From: Laccaria trichodermophora
Lineage: Eukaryota; Basidiomycota; Agaricomycetes; Agaricales; Hydnangiaceae
Assembly: GCA_018417955.1 (NCBI GenBank)
Contig: JACTVC010000004.1
Location: 1,488,001 to 1,552,000 of the forward strand
DNA: 64,000 bases
Direction of reading: 5' to 3'
The stretch's first letter is position 1, and each line of letters opens with the position of its first letter. The notes beneath the pieces are model-generated. The model saw only the letters and a program-made list of their open reading frames with translations, ran no database searches and was not told the DNA's origin. Shown in pieces: positions 1 through 11,119 of the stretch. The translations under genes were made by a program, and so were the position numbers.

Positions 1-476
1 GAGGGTTGATCTAACATACAATACTTGAATACATAAGACAAAATGCATTTTTTGTAATATGTGTGTAAAGGTTTACTTCATGAGCATATACTTGAATTGT
101 TCCAGAAATGCATGAGATATCCATGAAACACACATTTTCCCCGCCAAAAGTTTCGACCTTTAAATTTGCGAATGGAAATTTTGTACTTGTAAGTACATGT
201 TTGTTCGGACTTTCAGCACTTTAGTGAAGGAATGCTCGCTTTGCTCGCAACAAAACCCACCAACCAATTTGCTTCTTGCAACGACTTTTACTATGGAAGT
301 TGTTATAGAAGCTGTAAGTGCTTCAGCCTACTGCTTCAAAAAAGCTCTGAAATATGAAGTCTCCACATTACCGGTGACGGCTGCTTTGCGGCTGCTCGTT
401 GCAATTGGCGCTAATTGGTGTTTTCGTGTGATTTGTATTTGTTTGTCCAGGCCTTTCACGCCATCAATGGACTGAA
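1..476. other. unassigned left flank
   Basis: AT-rich sequence upstream of the WD40 gene. Positions 197-475 are open on the plus strand and could include a 5' exon of that gene, because the WD40 reading at about 550 has no convincing start nearby. I could not fix an exon boundary here. Confidence 0.3.
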
Positions 477-1936
477 TTGTGTACGCCTCTCTTTTACATG
501 TTGCTGCCATTCTCCACGTCACTTCGGTATAAGCCTCGTTTGCGTTTACAGAAGGAACACGTCGATACCATCACCGCTTTAGAATTCAGTTCAGATGGCT
601 CCGTTCTAGCAAGTTGTGGTGTGGACAGCAAAATTGTTTGTTGGTCCACAAAGACAGGCCAGGCAATGCACATTGTTAGGGGTGGCACCGGCATGACCTC
701 TCTGGCATGGATATCCAGTGATAGCCTGGCCGCGGGGGAGGAAGATGGGGGGCTTGTTGTGGTAAAAATTACTGAGGTCTGCTGCTACGGGACCGTCGAT
801 GCTGCTGGGCTAATCATCAGCGTGCAGGTTGATCTTTCGGCCACGACCTTTCGCCCTCATACAACAGTACTTGATTGCCTGGCATATGAAGACGGTAAGC
901 TGGCGACTGGCTCCCTGAGCGAGATAAAAATCTGGAGGCTCCTAGCGTGTGGTATGCTCAGTGAACAACTATTGAAATCTCGGTCTGATTCACTTAAAGA
1001 GAGATTGGAACTTCTCTCAGATCTCCGTCTCCCTCCTCATATTGTGAGCGGTAATCCTGCTTGGGTCATATCTGTTCACTGGGCGGCGAAACGTGCGCCT
1101 AGCACTTTGTTAGCCTCCTATCTTCATCATGGGATTGTGTACTGTTTTCACCTCAAATAGTTGCCCGCTCTCATCATTAGCCAGGATTTGGAACACTGCA
1201 AATGCGACCGTTACCTGTCACATAGGTATTCCGTCACTGATGTGAGTTTCCCTCTCCTTCTCAGTTAGAATCATCTCAATAAGTTATGGTAGCGGTGGCT
1301 CTGCGCTCTCACCTACTCACACGTCGCTGGCCATATCGATCATTTCGAATGCTGGCTTCGAGATCCATGATCTTGTTGGTCACAAACCTCCCAAGAGATT
1401 TGATTACGGAGGTGCACCTTCCTCAAAACTCTGCCTCCCAATCCTCTTTATCCACCGGGGTAACGCGATAATTGGCGGAAGCTCGATTGGGAAGCTTCGA
1501 CTTTGGGATGTAGACTGCGAGCATCCAATCCACCTTTTGGAGCATGAAGGTCAGGCCAGTTGCTTTTCCGCGTTCACAATGTCTGAGCAGTACCAACTAG
1601 GGGCCGGTGTGATTTTGGCCCTTGCCGTGAGGCTTAGCTACTCAATGTGGAGTGTCGCTCACCCATTTCCAGGATTACTATGATCGAACACTCGACAAAT
1701 TTTTTATTGCGACTGGAACTGCTGGTTTGGCTTACGACACCAACATTATCATATGGCAGGCTGAACCATTAATACGTGAGCGAACACCTGATTCAAGATC
1801 AGCAGACACCGATAAAAGTCCCTTGACTGCTGGGAAAAGGAAAAGCAAGAGTATTCAGATCGGCTTGTCATATGTTTGTGCGGCTGTTATTTTTTCGGTG
1901 GCCCTCTTAGCGATGTGGAAGGGAGCGAAAGCATAG
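477..1936 (+). CDS. WD40-repeat protein with C-terminal membrane anchor, multi-exon
   Basis: Beta-propeller protein predicted to be held in a membrane by its tail; the partner is unknown. The reading at 540-1160 has WD40 blades (VDTITALEFSSDGSVLASCG, then a second blade around LATGSLSEIKIWRLL). Exons continue at about 1291-1590, where one frame encodes GNAIIGGSSIGKLRLWDVD, and at 1652-1936, which reads IATGTAGL, then NIIIWQAE and a basic stretch, and ends in a hydrophobic segment of about 20 residues (YVCAAVIFSVALLAMWKGAKA region). Introns lie near 1147-1190 and 1240-1290. This matches a family of WD40 plus one membrane-helix proteins that I recall as common in agaricomycetes. Sec12/PREB-type exchange factors share the layout but I saw no specific Sec12 motif. 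The true start may lie upstream of 477 and the exon limits are approximate. Confidence 0.6.
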
Positions 1937-2559
1937 TCATAAACTAAGTTACCTTTGATGCTCATTTTTAATCATGGTCAGTTCTTGAATTGAAATCCCC
2001 TGTGACATTCCCCGACTCTCTGGGAGGGTTGTCGGTCGCGAATGATCGAATTTGAATGGGAACTGAATACTGTGGTTCAATTCTAGGAAGGTTGAAAAAT
2101 TCCTGTATATATAGGTAGCATTTACTGTAAATGGGTATCAGAGTCCGAAGTAAGTACCGATCAACAATGCGGTGATCTAAATTGTGTCTGACAAGTTACA
2201 ACTCAGTGGAATGTTCGAGGACTTTGGCGCTTCTTGCTCTGGCGCGATCGACGTAAATGCGGGTTTCAAGATATGAGGGAGATCGACTATCATCACCCTC
2301 ATCATAGGAGTTGCCTATGGGAGACTAGGTTCCAAGGGAGGGGAGCGTTTGGACACCACGGCTAATTATGAATCTAAAGATGCCGTCTGTAAAAGAGGCT
2401 TGTATCTAAAATTTCGAGCTGTGTTAGAAAGCCGAAGTAATGCAATATGATGAGGGATTTTACTTCTTTGCAAGGAAAGTAAAGTGTGTGGCATTACTAA
2501 CTCGAAAAGAAATAATTCCCTTTGCCTGATCAGAGGGGGGGCGAACCTGCGACTTGATA
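1937..2559. other. intergenic, nothing recognised
   Basis: About 620 bp without a convincing coding frame or repeat. It precedes the first copy of the dispersed repeat. Confidence 0.5.
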
Positions 2560-3110
2560 TCATTGTCACAAATTATGTATATATGTGGTTATTTGGCTAA
2601 ATTTACGTGTGTGCGTTATTTCATAGCAATTTTTTTCTCATGGTATTTAAGTCATGGCCAAGTCACCTGGATCATCATCTGCACAGGCCTCTCATGCATT
2701 CTTCTGGCTCCGAGGAGCACGTTTAACATTTTAGAATGCGTAAGGACGATGGGCTGGGCCTGTTAGCCTAGGCATACAGCTAGCTTCTATCTCCAATCAA
2801 TTGCCCCTCATTGCTTTGACGGTTTGCCGCAATCGTAAAGCCCAAGCAAGGCCTGGCCCAGCGCACGAAAGACTCACACTGTCTGTCCCTTCGAAAGATT
2901 GCCGTCAAGCTCGTAGCAAAATATACGCAGGACCGTAAATTACGCCTCTTCACTCCGACTTGCATGATGTGATGGGATCGCTCCACTGGAGGACGTTGGC
3001 CGCTGCCTTGCTCCTTCCTTCGGTTGCGTGGCCTCATTGGATGTAGGCATTGGCCGCTGCCTAGCCTACATTCGAAGAGATATCGTCACAGAATAATTAG
3101 AACCTCGCTC
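2560..3110. repeat. dispersed repeat R, copy a
   Basis: Shares long near-identical blocks with 10675-10905 and 11120-11345. Shared landmarks are TATGTGGTTATTTGGCT, GGAGGACGTTGGCCGCTGCC, AATGCGTAAGGACGATGGGC and GATATCGTCACAGAA. The block order differs between copies, so this is probably a decayed mobile element or rearranged repeat. No protein is recognisable; the open frame on the minus strand at 2780-3037 recurs at 10597-10830 only because the DNA is shared. Confidence 0.75.
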
Positions 3111-3483
3111 GGTTTTCTTCCTCGTGAGGACACTGAGATAGGACTTGAAGGAGGGGATTGATTTGAGTGGGGGCTGCACGGGTCATCTTGTGTGCGCATT
3201 TTCTGCTTCCTTTGCTTTGCTTTGCTGAAACAATCTTGACAATGACCTTGACAGGCTGAAATCATCTTTGTAACGACGCGTGTCGGCGTCCCCCTTTCTT
3301 TCAGTATACAAAGCGTTTATCATTATGATTTAAACAATGAGCTTACCGGTGCCACTCCCTTTTTGGTTCTCTCGTTTATTTTGTATATAAGAGATCTTTC
3401 CATGACTCGCACAGGCATCTTGCAAATTTCTTCCCCCACTCCGCCGACGTCGACGTCCACAACCCCCCCTCCCCCTCCCCGAG
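3111..3483. other. putative 5' region of the 3484 gene
   Basis: Non-coding. Just before the start codon there is a pyrimidine-rich tract (about 3425-3480, CCCCCTCCCCCTCCCC), as is common upstream of fungal start codons. No regulatory site can be named. Confidence 0.4.
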
Positions 3484-4350
3484 ATGGCTCCGCAGAATAA
3501 ATCGATACCCGGTAATTATGCGAAACACAAGGATCTGTTTTCAACTCCTCTACGCGGGTTGGGTGTGCCACCTTCTACTGTTTCACCTCGACTACGACAC
3601 CAGCCCCCGCAATTGTCATCCCCCCTCTCCCACGGCCAAATTTTGGCCCAACAAATTTCTCCCCTGTTGTGTGCTAGATTGCGAAGAAGCCCTTTGTGGA
3701 CACTGCTCTCGCAGCCAGACGCCACAGACACAGATGAGGAAGAAACTGTGTCAGGCGGCAGCCAATGCGATCAACTTGATTCAGGTGACGAACTTTTGTC
3801 GGAGAAGGATTGCGTCGATTGCGATCTAGATGCAACAAATGCTGCTGGCAGCAAATCCATGCACCCTCTCGATACTCAGGTTGATTCGAATGTCTCCGGG
3901 GGATTTGAGTGGAGTCCCCTCGAAATAGATAGTGCCACCTCCAGGAATTCTCCCTGTGAAGAAGAGATGGATGCCGACGAGTTTTTTCAACCAACTGCTG
4001 TGTCGGCCTACAGCTGGAGCCCGCTCAGTATCGACCTGCCCGAAATGAATTCAGACTCGCCATCATCCTTCGTGGAGCAGGATCGGGATTCAGACGTCGA
4101 GGTTCTGGAGTGTAATAGTGGGTCCTCAACGTCGCCATTGGCAAAGAGCTGGAGCCTCCTGAGCATCAATGACCAGCAGTCGACGAGCTACACTCCCGAT
4201 GCAAGCGGGTCTCGTGACTACTACGCAAGTGACCAAGACGATGACGACTTTGAAGAGGATTGTTCAAGTCCCTGCTTTAGAAAGTCATTGCCCTTCTCGA
4301 GAACTGAAGTACGCCGATCAATCACCTCTCTCTTTGACGGCAAATTCTGA
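3484..4350 (+). CDS. hypothetical acidic low-complexity protein with three WSPLxID motifs
   Basis: A single open frame of 288 residues; no family recognised. The first 80 residues are basic and proline/serine rich. From about residue 81 the chain is strongly acidic and serine rich. Three copies of a short motif occur at residues 143-149 (WSPLEID), 178-184 (WSPLSID) and 223-229 (WSLLSIN), each set in an acidic, serine-rich linker. The C-terminus turns basic again (RSITSLFDGKF). Such repeats in a disordered acidic chain suggest a linear interaction motif, but this is inference. The ATG at 3484 follows a pyrimidine-rich leader, which supports it as the start. Confidence 0.55.
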   Translation: MAPQNKSIPGNYAKHKDLFSTPLRGLGVPPSTVSPRLRHQPPQLSSPLSHGQILAQQISPLLCARLRRSPLWTLLSQPDATDTDEEETVSGGSQCDQLDSGDELLSEKDCVDCDLDATNAAGSKSMHPLDTQVDSNVSGGFEWSPLEIDSATSRNSPCEEEMDADEFFQPTAVSAYSWSPLSIDLPEMNSDSPSSFVEQDRDSDVEVLECNSGSSTSPLAKSWSLLSINDQQSTSYTPDASGSRDYYASDQDDDDFEEDCSSPCFRKSLPFSRTEVRRSITSLFDGKF

Positions 4351-4401
4351 CAGACCTTCCAGGTAACACCGGACATTAGGACAAATTCAAACATATCAAA
4401 G

Positions 4402-5640
4402 ATGGATGTGGATCGTTTGAAACAACAAGATCGTCAAGAGGCGCAAGGCGGACACTTGGCCGGTGAGTCTATTGGAAAATCTACACGTCAAAAACACAGG
4501 GATGGGGCAATTTTGAGACTCCAGGTGTGTTTCTCATGGTTATCTCGCCTGAAATTAGCTGTATAACCATGTCGTTCCTAGTCTGATGTCTGGCAAATCG
4601 TTGCCTTTCTTATGGGCCGCCTCAGCCCAGATCATCCAGTCGAAGCGCATCACGTTGTGGACTCGACCGGCATTAATCAGTTTATTGACTCGTCCCAGCG
4701 CATAGGCGGCCCGGTCATGGCGGAATCAAGGCTCAAAGTTGACGTATCAACCAATCAAATTGCCACTCCGTGGAACAAGCAAGCTGCCGTGCTCTTTAGC
4801 GACTATTTCCGTTCTCTCGAAGGCTACTCCATATATCCCAATAAACTTGTTCAAAAGACGTATACCACACATCTTTCGAATCTCCGAAATAAGTACATGC
4901 GTGGGCAAGCACCCAAGACCATAGAAAACAAGCAGAAATCGAGCGATCGTAACCAGCGATTGTCCTGTGACCAGCAGGTACGAAATGTGAGGTTAAGATC
5001 ACTTTGCAAGGTCGTATCGTGCTCACAAATACCCCTTAGCTTTTCTATCGCCGTCTTGGCGCGTGCGATGCTTTCAAAGCAGATCCTAGTATCAAAAAAG
5101 TTCACCGACTCATGGAGAGAATGCCCATCGATGCTATGAGTGGCGACGAGACTGACCATCGGCAGGGAAATCTGAACTATGTTGTGCGGACCCCAGCGTG
5201 GCGAAACCCAGAAGTCGAAGAATTTTTCAAGGTCCTGGATAGTCTCCATCTGTCGACTTGATTTCAGTCAAGTGGCCGAGCAAAACGTGGCAAGTTTCCT
5301 CATCCCAGAGTTAGGTCGGGCCGCCCATCGATCACCGGAACTTTTGTTCCAGGCCTCCCAGTCAACTTCTACGATGAAAAATGGCTGCAGAGTCTCACAA
5401 AATTTGAACGCTCACAGCTCAAGATCCAACCCAGAATTGATCTGGGGTTATCACCTTATATCACTCGGTCTGTGTCGCTCTCGTTTCCGTCCATTATCCC
5501 ATTTTTTACAATTATGAACTCCCTCACTCAAATTTAGACGAGCTTTGCGATTTAATCATGTAATCGATGCAAGCACACCACCCTTGCCCGACGACCACCC
5601 AAGTCTCCCTCCAAAAGAACCAGCACCCATGATTACTTGA
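4402..5640 (+). pseudogene. decayed member of an agaricomycete hypothetical-protein family
   Basis: The ATG at 4402 opens MDVDRLKQQDRQEAQGG. After an intron (about 4525-4580) the reading continues SDVWQIVAFLMGRLSPDHPVE. The basic stretch KYMRGQAPK and its surroundings follow, then a second intron (about 4978-5039). The last exon contains MERMPIDAMSGDE, VEEFFKVLDSLHLST, a stop, and then GLPVNFYDEKWLQSL and FERSQLKIQPRIDLGL in the same frame. The order of these blocks matches a large family of unknown function that I recall from mushroom genomes. The only break seen is TGA at 5259-5261, where the family usually has an arginine. Function unknown; the gene may still give a shortened product. Confidence 0.6.
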
Positions 5641-6035
5641 AAAATGAAGTAGGGAATCTGTGTTGAAACACGAGGTAATGATTATTTGAATGGCCACTGG
5701 GAATATACATATACTGTATACTACATAGGGAAATTAAACCGATCCACCGTACGTCCACTTCTGTGGTTGGGAGAGTTTCTTCGTATTTGCAAAAGTGTAG
5801 GAGGCGCCGCAAGGAGTCGGAAGTAGGGGCTAGCTGCTTGGAAATTTCTTGCAACTTCTGTCGCAACTGTCTTGAAAACAGCTCTTTCAAGCAAGAAGAG
5901 CAAAATGTGTGACCACACTCTGTGCTGATCATGGACGTTGGTATGGGCTTTTCAGTAGAGGAAGGGGGTTACGACGTACATGCAGGGCTCGTTTAAAGGA
6001 CCCAGGCAGATCGGACATGTGAGCGACTGGCATAT
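5633..6035 (-). pseudogene. truncated RING-finger gene
   Basis: Reading the minus strand, an exon ending near 5978 encodes SLTCPICLGPLNEPC. After a short intron (about 5932-5977) the next exon reads ITECGHTFCSSCLKELF. Together these give the first half of a RING finger: CxxC, then C-x-H-x2-C-x2-C. This fold normally recruits E2 enzymes for ubiquitin ligation. The last cysteine pair of the RING is not seen before the reading ends near 5633, close to the end of the neighbouring pseudogene. The 3' end may therefore be lost, or lie in an exon I could not join. Upstream exons on the minus strand (6050-6290) are possible but unrecognised. Confidence 0.5.
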
Positions 6036-6985
6036 CTGTGGGAGCTCACATTAATCGAGCTTTGAGGGATTAGAAAATGAGGAGAAAAGACCTTCAGAAA
6101 TAAATTCTTGTAATGCGTAGAGTCGTCGCCACTTCCAAGCAGTTTGCCGACTGGATTTGCCTCCAGGGTGCCCTGCATACCATAAACTTTTAGTTGTTGG
6201 GTCGTTGGCTGCGATATACCACGGTGCTAACCTCTTTTCCCTGTGAAGGATGATTATCAGGCTTTGCTGACATCGCAGTAATTCGTGCACTTGTTTTGCC
6301 CGGGCCCCTTCTAGACAATACTAGGGATCTGGAAAAGGTGGAAGATTCGGGAGTGAAAAACTTGATGACTTGGAGTAGCCAAGGTGTCTTTGTTTGAATT
6401 TAAACGAGGCAATGAGTGGCGCTTTACATCTCATTGGCATATGCAGAAGTTCAAAGGACCAACAAAGGGCATATCCCAGGGTCAAGGCACGTGTCAGATG
6501 CGTTTCGATCAGCCATGGCCAGTCTACAGGTATGTCGGTGACACAAAATATGTGTTTCATGCTCATAAGCTATTAGCTAGTTTTGTGATGTTGGAGCCCA
6601 AGGGAAGTGCATCGATGAAAATCTGACAATAAATCCTAGAATGCGATTAATTGACAAGGCACCTATTTCTTGCCCTTTGTCATGAAGGTGGCGACTTCAA
6701 GTTCCCCTTTGCCGAGAAGGATCGATCGAAATTTTGCAAAAAGAAATCGTCACAAAGATGTGGACCGGTGGCACAAAGAGATTAGATTGGTCTATTGTCA
6801 TTCTATTTCCCTTTGTTTCACGCCCTACATATACCTGGCCGGGTTTTTAGTCTTGGAACCTATCGCACGGCCACAGTGAAAGCCCGCACACTTGCCTTTG
6901 TCCCTTCAACGTTGTCAGTGGCATACGAAGTTCGCCACAAACTCCTTTGAGCCACCTTCGACCGTTAGCATTGACATTTTGCCTT
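6036..6985. other. unassigned sequence
   Basis: Short open frames exist on both strands (for example 6051-6290 minus and 6384-6626 plus) but none matches a family I know or has convincing splice sites. Confidence 0.4.
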
Positions 6986-6990
6986 GACAG

Positions 6991-7290
6991 ACATGGACCA
7001 TTTGCGTGCTCTACGGGCCTTACAGGACGAGGAGGACACAGAAGTCGCAATCTTCCCAGACTTTAACTTGATGTTCAGTGCAGCAGAAACTTATGTGAGA
7101 GTCACTGAAGTTGTGATTGAAATACTTACCTGACTCGACTCGGACAACTAGATATGACGCATTTCCAAAGACAAAGTCCCCGATCTGATAAAGGGACTGC
7201 TAGCAGCCAGCAAAAAAACTCAATCTCTTCGGAACAAAGCTAATTTCCACCTGTCATTGGTTTTCTCGATGTAAGTACATATCTTCTCAA
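6991..7290 (+). pseudogene. possible 5' exons of the HEAT-repeat gene
   Basis: An ATG at about 6991 opens MDHLRALRALQDEEDTEVA and continues to a TGA near 7130. A second stretch around 7180-7275 reads DKVPDLIKGLLAASKKTQS. Both are helical and leucine-rich, like the gene at 9.1-10.4 kb, and lie just before element I. They may be the front part of that gene, separated by the insertion. This is inference from position and composition only. Confidence 0.3.
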
Positions 7291-7732
7291 GTAGCCCTCT
7301 TGGTCAATACTTTACCATCCCCCACATAATCCACATGGATTCCACTGGATTCCACTGGATTCCACTGGATTCCACTGGATTCCACTGGACTGGACTGGAC
7401 TGGACTGGACTGCCAATCACAAAACTGGACTCCACTGGACTCCCAGCACAAAACTGGACTCCACTGGACTCCCAGCACAAAACTGGACTCCACTGGACTC
7501 CACTGGACTGCAAGCACAAAACTGGACTGGACTGGACTGGACTGGACTGCAAATCACAAAACTGGACTGGACTGGACTCCACTGGACTCTCCCAACACAA
7601 AACTGGACTGGACTGGACTGCCACAGACCTAAGTTAATCCAGAATTCCTGAACTTAGACTTGAAAACAAAAAATAAAATTGAAGTATATTTATTAATTAA
7701 ATTAATTAAATTTACATAGATTCTATGTTACA

Positions 7733-7892
7733 GAGGGGGGAGGGAGGGGGAAGGGAAAGGGAAAGGGAGGGGAAAGGGAAAGGGAGGGGGAAGAGAGGAA
7801 TGAATAGAGGGGGGAGGGAGCAAGGAAGGGGGAAGGAAAGGGAGGGGGGGAGAGAGGAGCAAGGAAAGGGGGAGGGGGGAAAGGGGGAGAGA
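7733..7892 (+). repeat. polypurine tract in element I
   Basis: About 160 bp of nearly pure G/A (GGGAAAGGGA-type units). The same kind of tract, as polypyrimidine, occurs at 31690-31925 in element II, so II lies in the opposite orientation. Such tracts can form triplex or R-loop structures. Confidence 0.85.
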
Positions 7893-7929
7893 GTGAAGGG
7901 GCCTCGTCGCCATTCAGCGCTGGCGGGCG

Positions 7930-8340
7930 CTCGTCGTTTTTCGGGTGTGGTGGGGGCGGCGTTTTCATCGGCGCTCGTTCGTCGTCGTTGTCGCGTGTTG
8001 TCGTCCCGGCGTGTTAGTCGTCGTTGTCGCGTGTCGTCAGTCGTGTGTTGTCGTCCTGGCGTGTAGTTGTCGTCGTCGCATGTCGTCGGTCGCGTGTTGT
8101 CGTCGTTGTGTGTCGTCATCATCGTCGCGGTTGCGTGTCGTGGTCGTGGTCGTGTGTCGTCGTCCCAGTGTGTAGTCGTCGTCGTCGTGTGTTGTCGTCC
8201 TTGCGCGTCGTTGTCGTCCTCGCATATCGTCGTCCTGGCGTGTTGTCGTCCTCGCATGTCGTCGTCGTCGTGTGTTGTCGTCTTCGTGTTGTCGTTCTTG
8301 TGTGTTGTTGGCCTCCTCGTGTGTTGTTTTTGTTGTTGCG
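7930..8340 (+). repeat. GTC-rich imperfect trinucleotide tract in element I
   Basis: Degenerate GTCGTC/GTTGTC repeats of about 400 bp, much richer in CpG than the surrounding transposon DNA. The counterpart in element II (30960-31680) is rich in GACGAC on the plus strand. Confidence 0.8.
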
Positions 8341-9123
8341 TGCCGCTGGCACCTGTCGTGGTGAGTACGGGGCATTGGGGTGGTGGGGCAGACATACCCT
8401 TGGCCCATGACGTTGACACGTCATGGGCGCTGTCCCTCGTTCTTGGCCTGTCCTTCCATGTTGGTGTGGGCATGGGCGTGGGCGGCGTTGGCGTGGGCAG
8501 TGATAGAGGTGGTGGTGGTGGAAGGGAATGGGATGGTCACAGAGGTGTGACCATGCCACAAACAGGAGACGTGACGATATGGCACGCCCTCAAGTAAGTC
8601 ACGTGACCTCACCCCGCAGACTGAACAAAATCATAAATCCTTATTGCAGCTATCACTGACCCACACTATATGTAAATTATAACCTTTCCTTTCATTGATC
8701 ATTAAAATGTAAGTTTATTGTATAGTCTATTTTCGCTTTTTTAGTAGTATTCATATATAATAATAATAATATACTGGAATGACTGGAATCCACTGGACTC
8801 CACTGGACTCCACTGGACTCTGACTGGACTCATAGTCCACTGGACTGGGACTGGACTCAGGAAAGTGGCTGGCAGTCCAGTGGGAGTCCAGTGGACTGGA
8901 CTGGACTGGACTGGACTGGACTGGACTGGACTCCAGTGGACTGGGCATTCTGCCAGCCAATCTGGCCTGGTAAGAGGGCCACTGGAATCCACTGGAGTCC
9001 AGTGGAGTCCAGTGGAGTCCAGTGGAGTCCATATGGATTACGTGGGGGATGGTAAAGACCTCCTCTTGGTAGTTCATTGTTTTCAGCCATGGAAGGGTCG
9101 TCGACCAGAGACTGAGTTCCCTC

Positions 9124-10370
9124 GTACTCGAAATGCTAGTTGACTTCCTTGCTATTCGCTGCCGGGAGGATGGTATTCTCGATCTCGATTCAAATTTTGG
9201 GGCAGGGGCGGACAGAGAGCCCTTCGGAGCGAACCCCTATTCCTTTGGGCCAGGAGTACTCCGTGAAGCATGTTCCTTTGAGTTGCGCCTCCTCCTCGAC
9301 GTTGTTGACATGACATACAGGAAATACTCGCGCCTCTTATTGATCTATTTGATCTCAAGGATTGGGATGACATCGGAAAAATACTGGTCAAGACCATCTG
9401 TTGGTACAACAAATCGACCATCCTCGAGGAGCGCATCATGTCGTTGCATGTGTTGGAGGTTTCTCTCAGTGCTTACTCTGAAGATATGTTAGATTCCACC
9501 ATGACCCCCATCTTAATCGAGCTACTGGCATCATGTGTGCGCGCTTCTTGCGTGTACGTGAAGTTGGCCGCCTTGAAGACACTTCGTGTGTGGGCTTGGT
9601 GTGCTTTTGGAGTATTCCGAGAGCACCACAAGGAAATTATTCCAGTGAGTAGAGTCCTCCTACATTGTATGCACTCACTCAAAGTGTTATGTGCCAGTCT
9701 TTGATTGATGTCGTTCATCAATGACGATACGAAGAGTTTGACCTCATGAATACCTCGGACAAGCTAGCTCTCCGTAAAGCAACTACTTTGGCAGTGCAAC
9801 TTTTACAGTTGTCCATGACAAAATTTATGGACAAAAGTGATATGTTGCCCTATTTGACGACGCTCGTTCCAGCCACCCTTCGACAACTTCAGGTGTCCAA
9901 GGACAAAGAGCGTGTCATCCGGCTTCTGGAGGAAACAATGCAGATCAGCTTCGGCCATTCTGAGCCATACATCGACGACACTCTCCTCAATATCCTCCCA
10001 TTTCTCAAAGACCGACACCAGCATATCCAGCTTGCCTCTCTTGATGTGATATCAGCTCTCTTCCTTTCCATTGGCAAGACTCCTATTGAACAGTTTGGGT
10101 CCCATCTGGTCGGAGTTACCTCAGAAATCGTGCATCTATTGTATCACGATGACCTCCCGATCCGAAGAAGCGCCTGGTCGGCATTTATCTCGATTGCTAG
10201 CCTTCTCCAAGGAGCCGAGGATGTAAGTTTCGATTTAGGCAGCTCTTTCAAAAACCAATTTACTCCCCCTTTTACCCAGGAACAGGCAGCAGATGCAGAT
10301 GTAATTATAATGCTTAAAAAGACCATCGCACGACATCTACCCTACGCCTCTGTGGCGGGTCCTTTCTGAC
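9124..10370 (+). pseudogene. HEAT/ARM-repeat protein, broken by at least one stop
   Basis: Helical-repeat scaffold protein; its partner is unknown. Exon one includes EILAPLIDLFDLKDWDDIG and ILEERIMSLHVLEVSLSAY and runs to the donor near 9642. After an intron (about 9643-9697) the frame reads SLIDVVHQ, meets TGA at 9722-9724, and continues in frame RYEEFDLMNTSDKLALRKAT to HEAT-like pairs such as LLNILPFLKDRHQHIQLASL. A further intron (about 10221-10279) splits LLQGAE from EQAADADVIIMLKK. The frame ends at a TGA near 10366, and similar-looking coding (PLRKDIKFEIW) follows. The upstream part may be separated by element I. I cannot name the orthologue. Confidence 0.5.
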
Positions 10371-10674
10371 CCCTACGAAAGGACATCAAGTTCGAAATTT
10401 GGACTTGATGTTGGCTTGGACAGTTCTTGTTGTGTTTGAGCAATTTATTTGAGTAACCCTTGAATCACCAGTCGTTCATAGTTTCCAGCCTCGCTAATAC
10501 AGCGGAACTTGATCAGCCGATGGTAGAAGACTAGAAATTTTATGTTGACCTCCTCCCTCTCTCGTTCAAGAGCTTGTAATTTGGGCTCTACTAAGATCAG
10601 ACCACATTGGCAAGTCTTTGAGAAATGCGGTGTACGACTTGATATATCATATCATTCTTGGAGTTGTCGACTCG
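10371..10674. other. unassigned, partly decayed coding
   Basis: About 300 bp downstream of the HEAT gene without a recognisable feature. Confidence 0.4.
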
Positions 10675-10905
10675 AGACGCACAAATTAAGTATGTGGTTA
10701 TTTGGCTGAATCTACGTGTGTAAATTACGCACGCCTCTCCATTGTACATGTGTTGCATGAAGAGATGTGACCACTCCAATGGAGGACGTTGGCCGCTGCC
10801 TTGCTCCTTCCTTTGGTTGCGTGGCCTCATTGAATGCAGGCATTGGCTGCTGCCTAGCCTACATTCAAAGGGATATCGTCACAGAAAGCTTAGAATCTCG
10901 CTCGT
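10675..10905. repeat. dispersed repeat R, copy b (first block)
   Basis: Matches the outer parts of copy a (about 2570-2600 and 2935-3105) with the middle missing. It includes GGAGGACGTTGGCCGCTGCC and GATATCGTCACAGAA. Confidence 0.75.
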
Positions 10906-11119
10906 CTAGACGACTCAGCTAGACGACCAATGCCATATCTAGCCTCAGACAAGCGAACGACATGGTCATATATGCTTCTTTGGTGAGTCTCCACGCCTTC
11001 CTAGCCTTTCCTTGTCTAAAGTGCGTCATAGGTGTGGTTCAAGCTATTCCTTGTCAGCGCTGCATTTGTGTCAGTAACCCATGCGACAATCAACACATGC
11101 TCACCAAGTCTTTTCTCAT

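Larger units (their letters stand above)
7315..9052. mobile_element. element I: non-autonomous element with ends built of 10-bp repeats
   Basis: The left end (CCATCCCCCAC at 7315) and right end (GTGGGGGATGG ending 9052) are inverted copies, both flanked by TA. Inside each end are arrays of CCACTGGATT/CCACTGGACT-type units (7336-7622 and, inverted, 8788-9030), giving inverted repeats of some 250-300 bp. The interior holds a polypurine tract (7733-7892) and a CpG-rich GTC/GTCGTC trinucleotide tract (7930-8340). No credible transposase is present; the long frames inside follow from low complexity. TA flanks would suit a Tc1/mariner-mobilised element, but the TTTA/TAAA symmetry makes the exact target duplication uncertain. 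Element II shares the design. Confidence 0.75.

Noticed and set aside
7712..8600. Long open frames on both strands in element I
   Set aside because: They consist of repeated Arg/Thr/Ser or Val/Arg/Ser runs from GTC and purine tracts and are open in several frames at once, so composition explains them.
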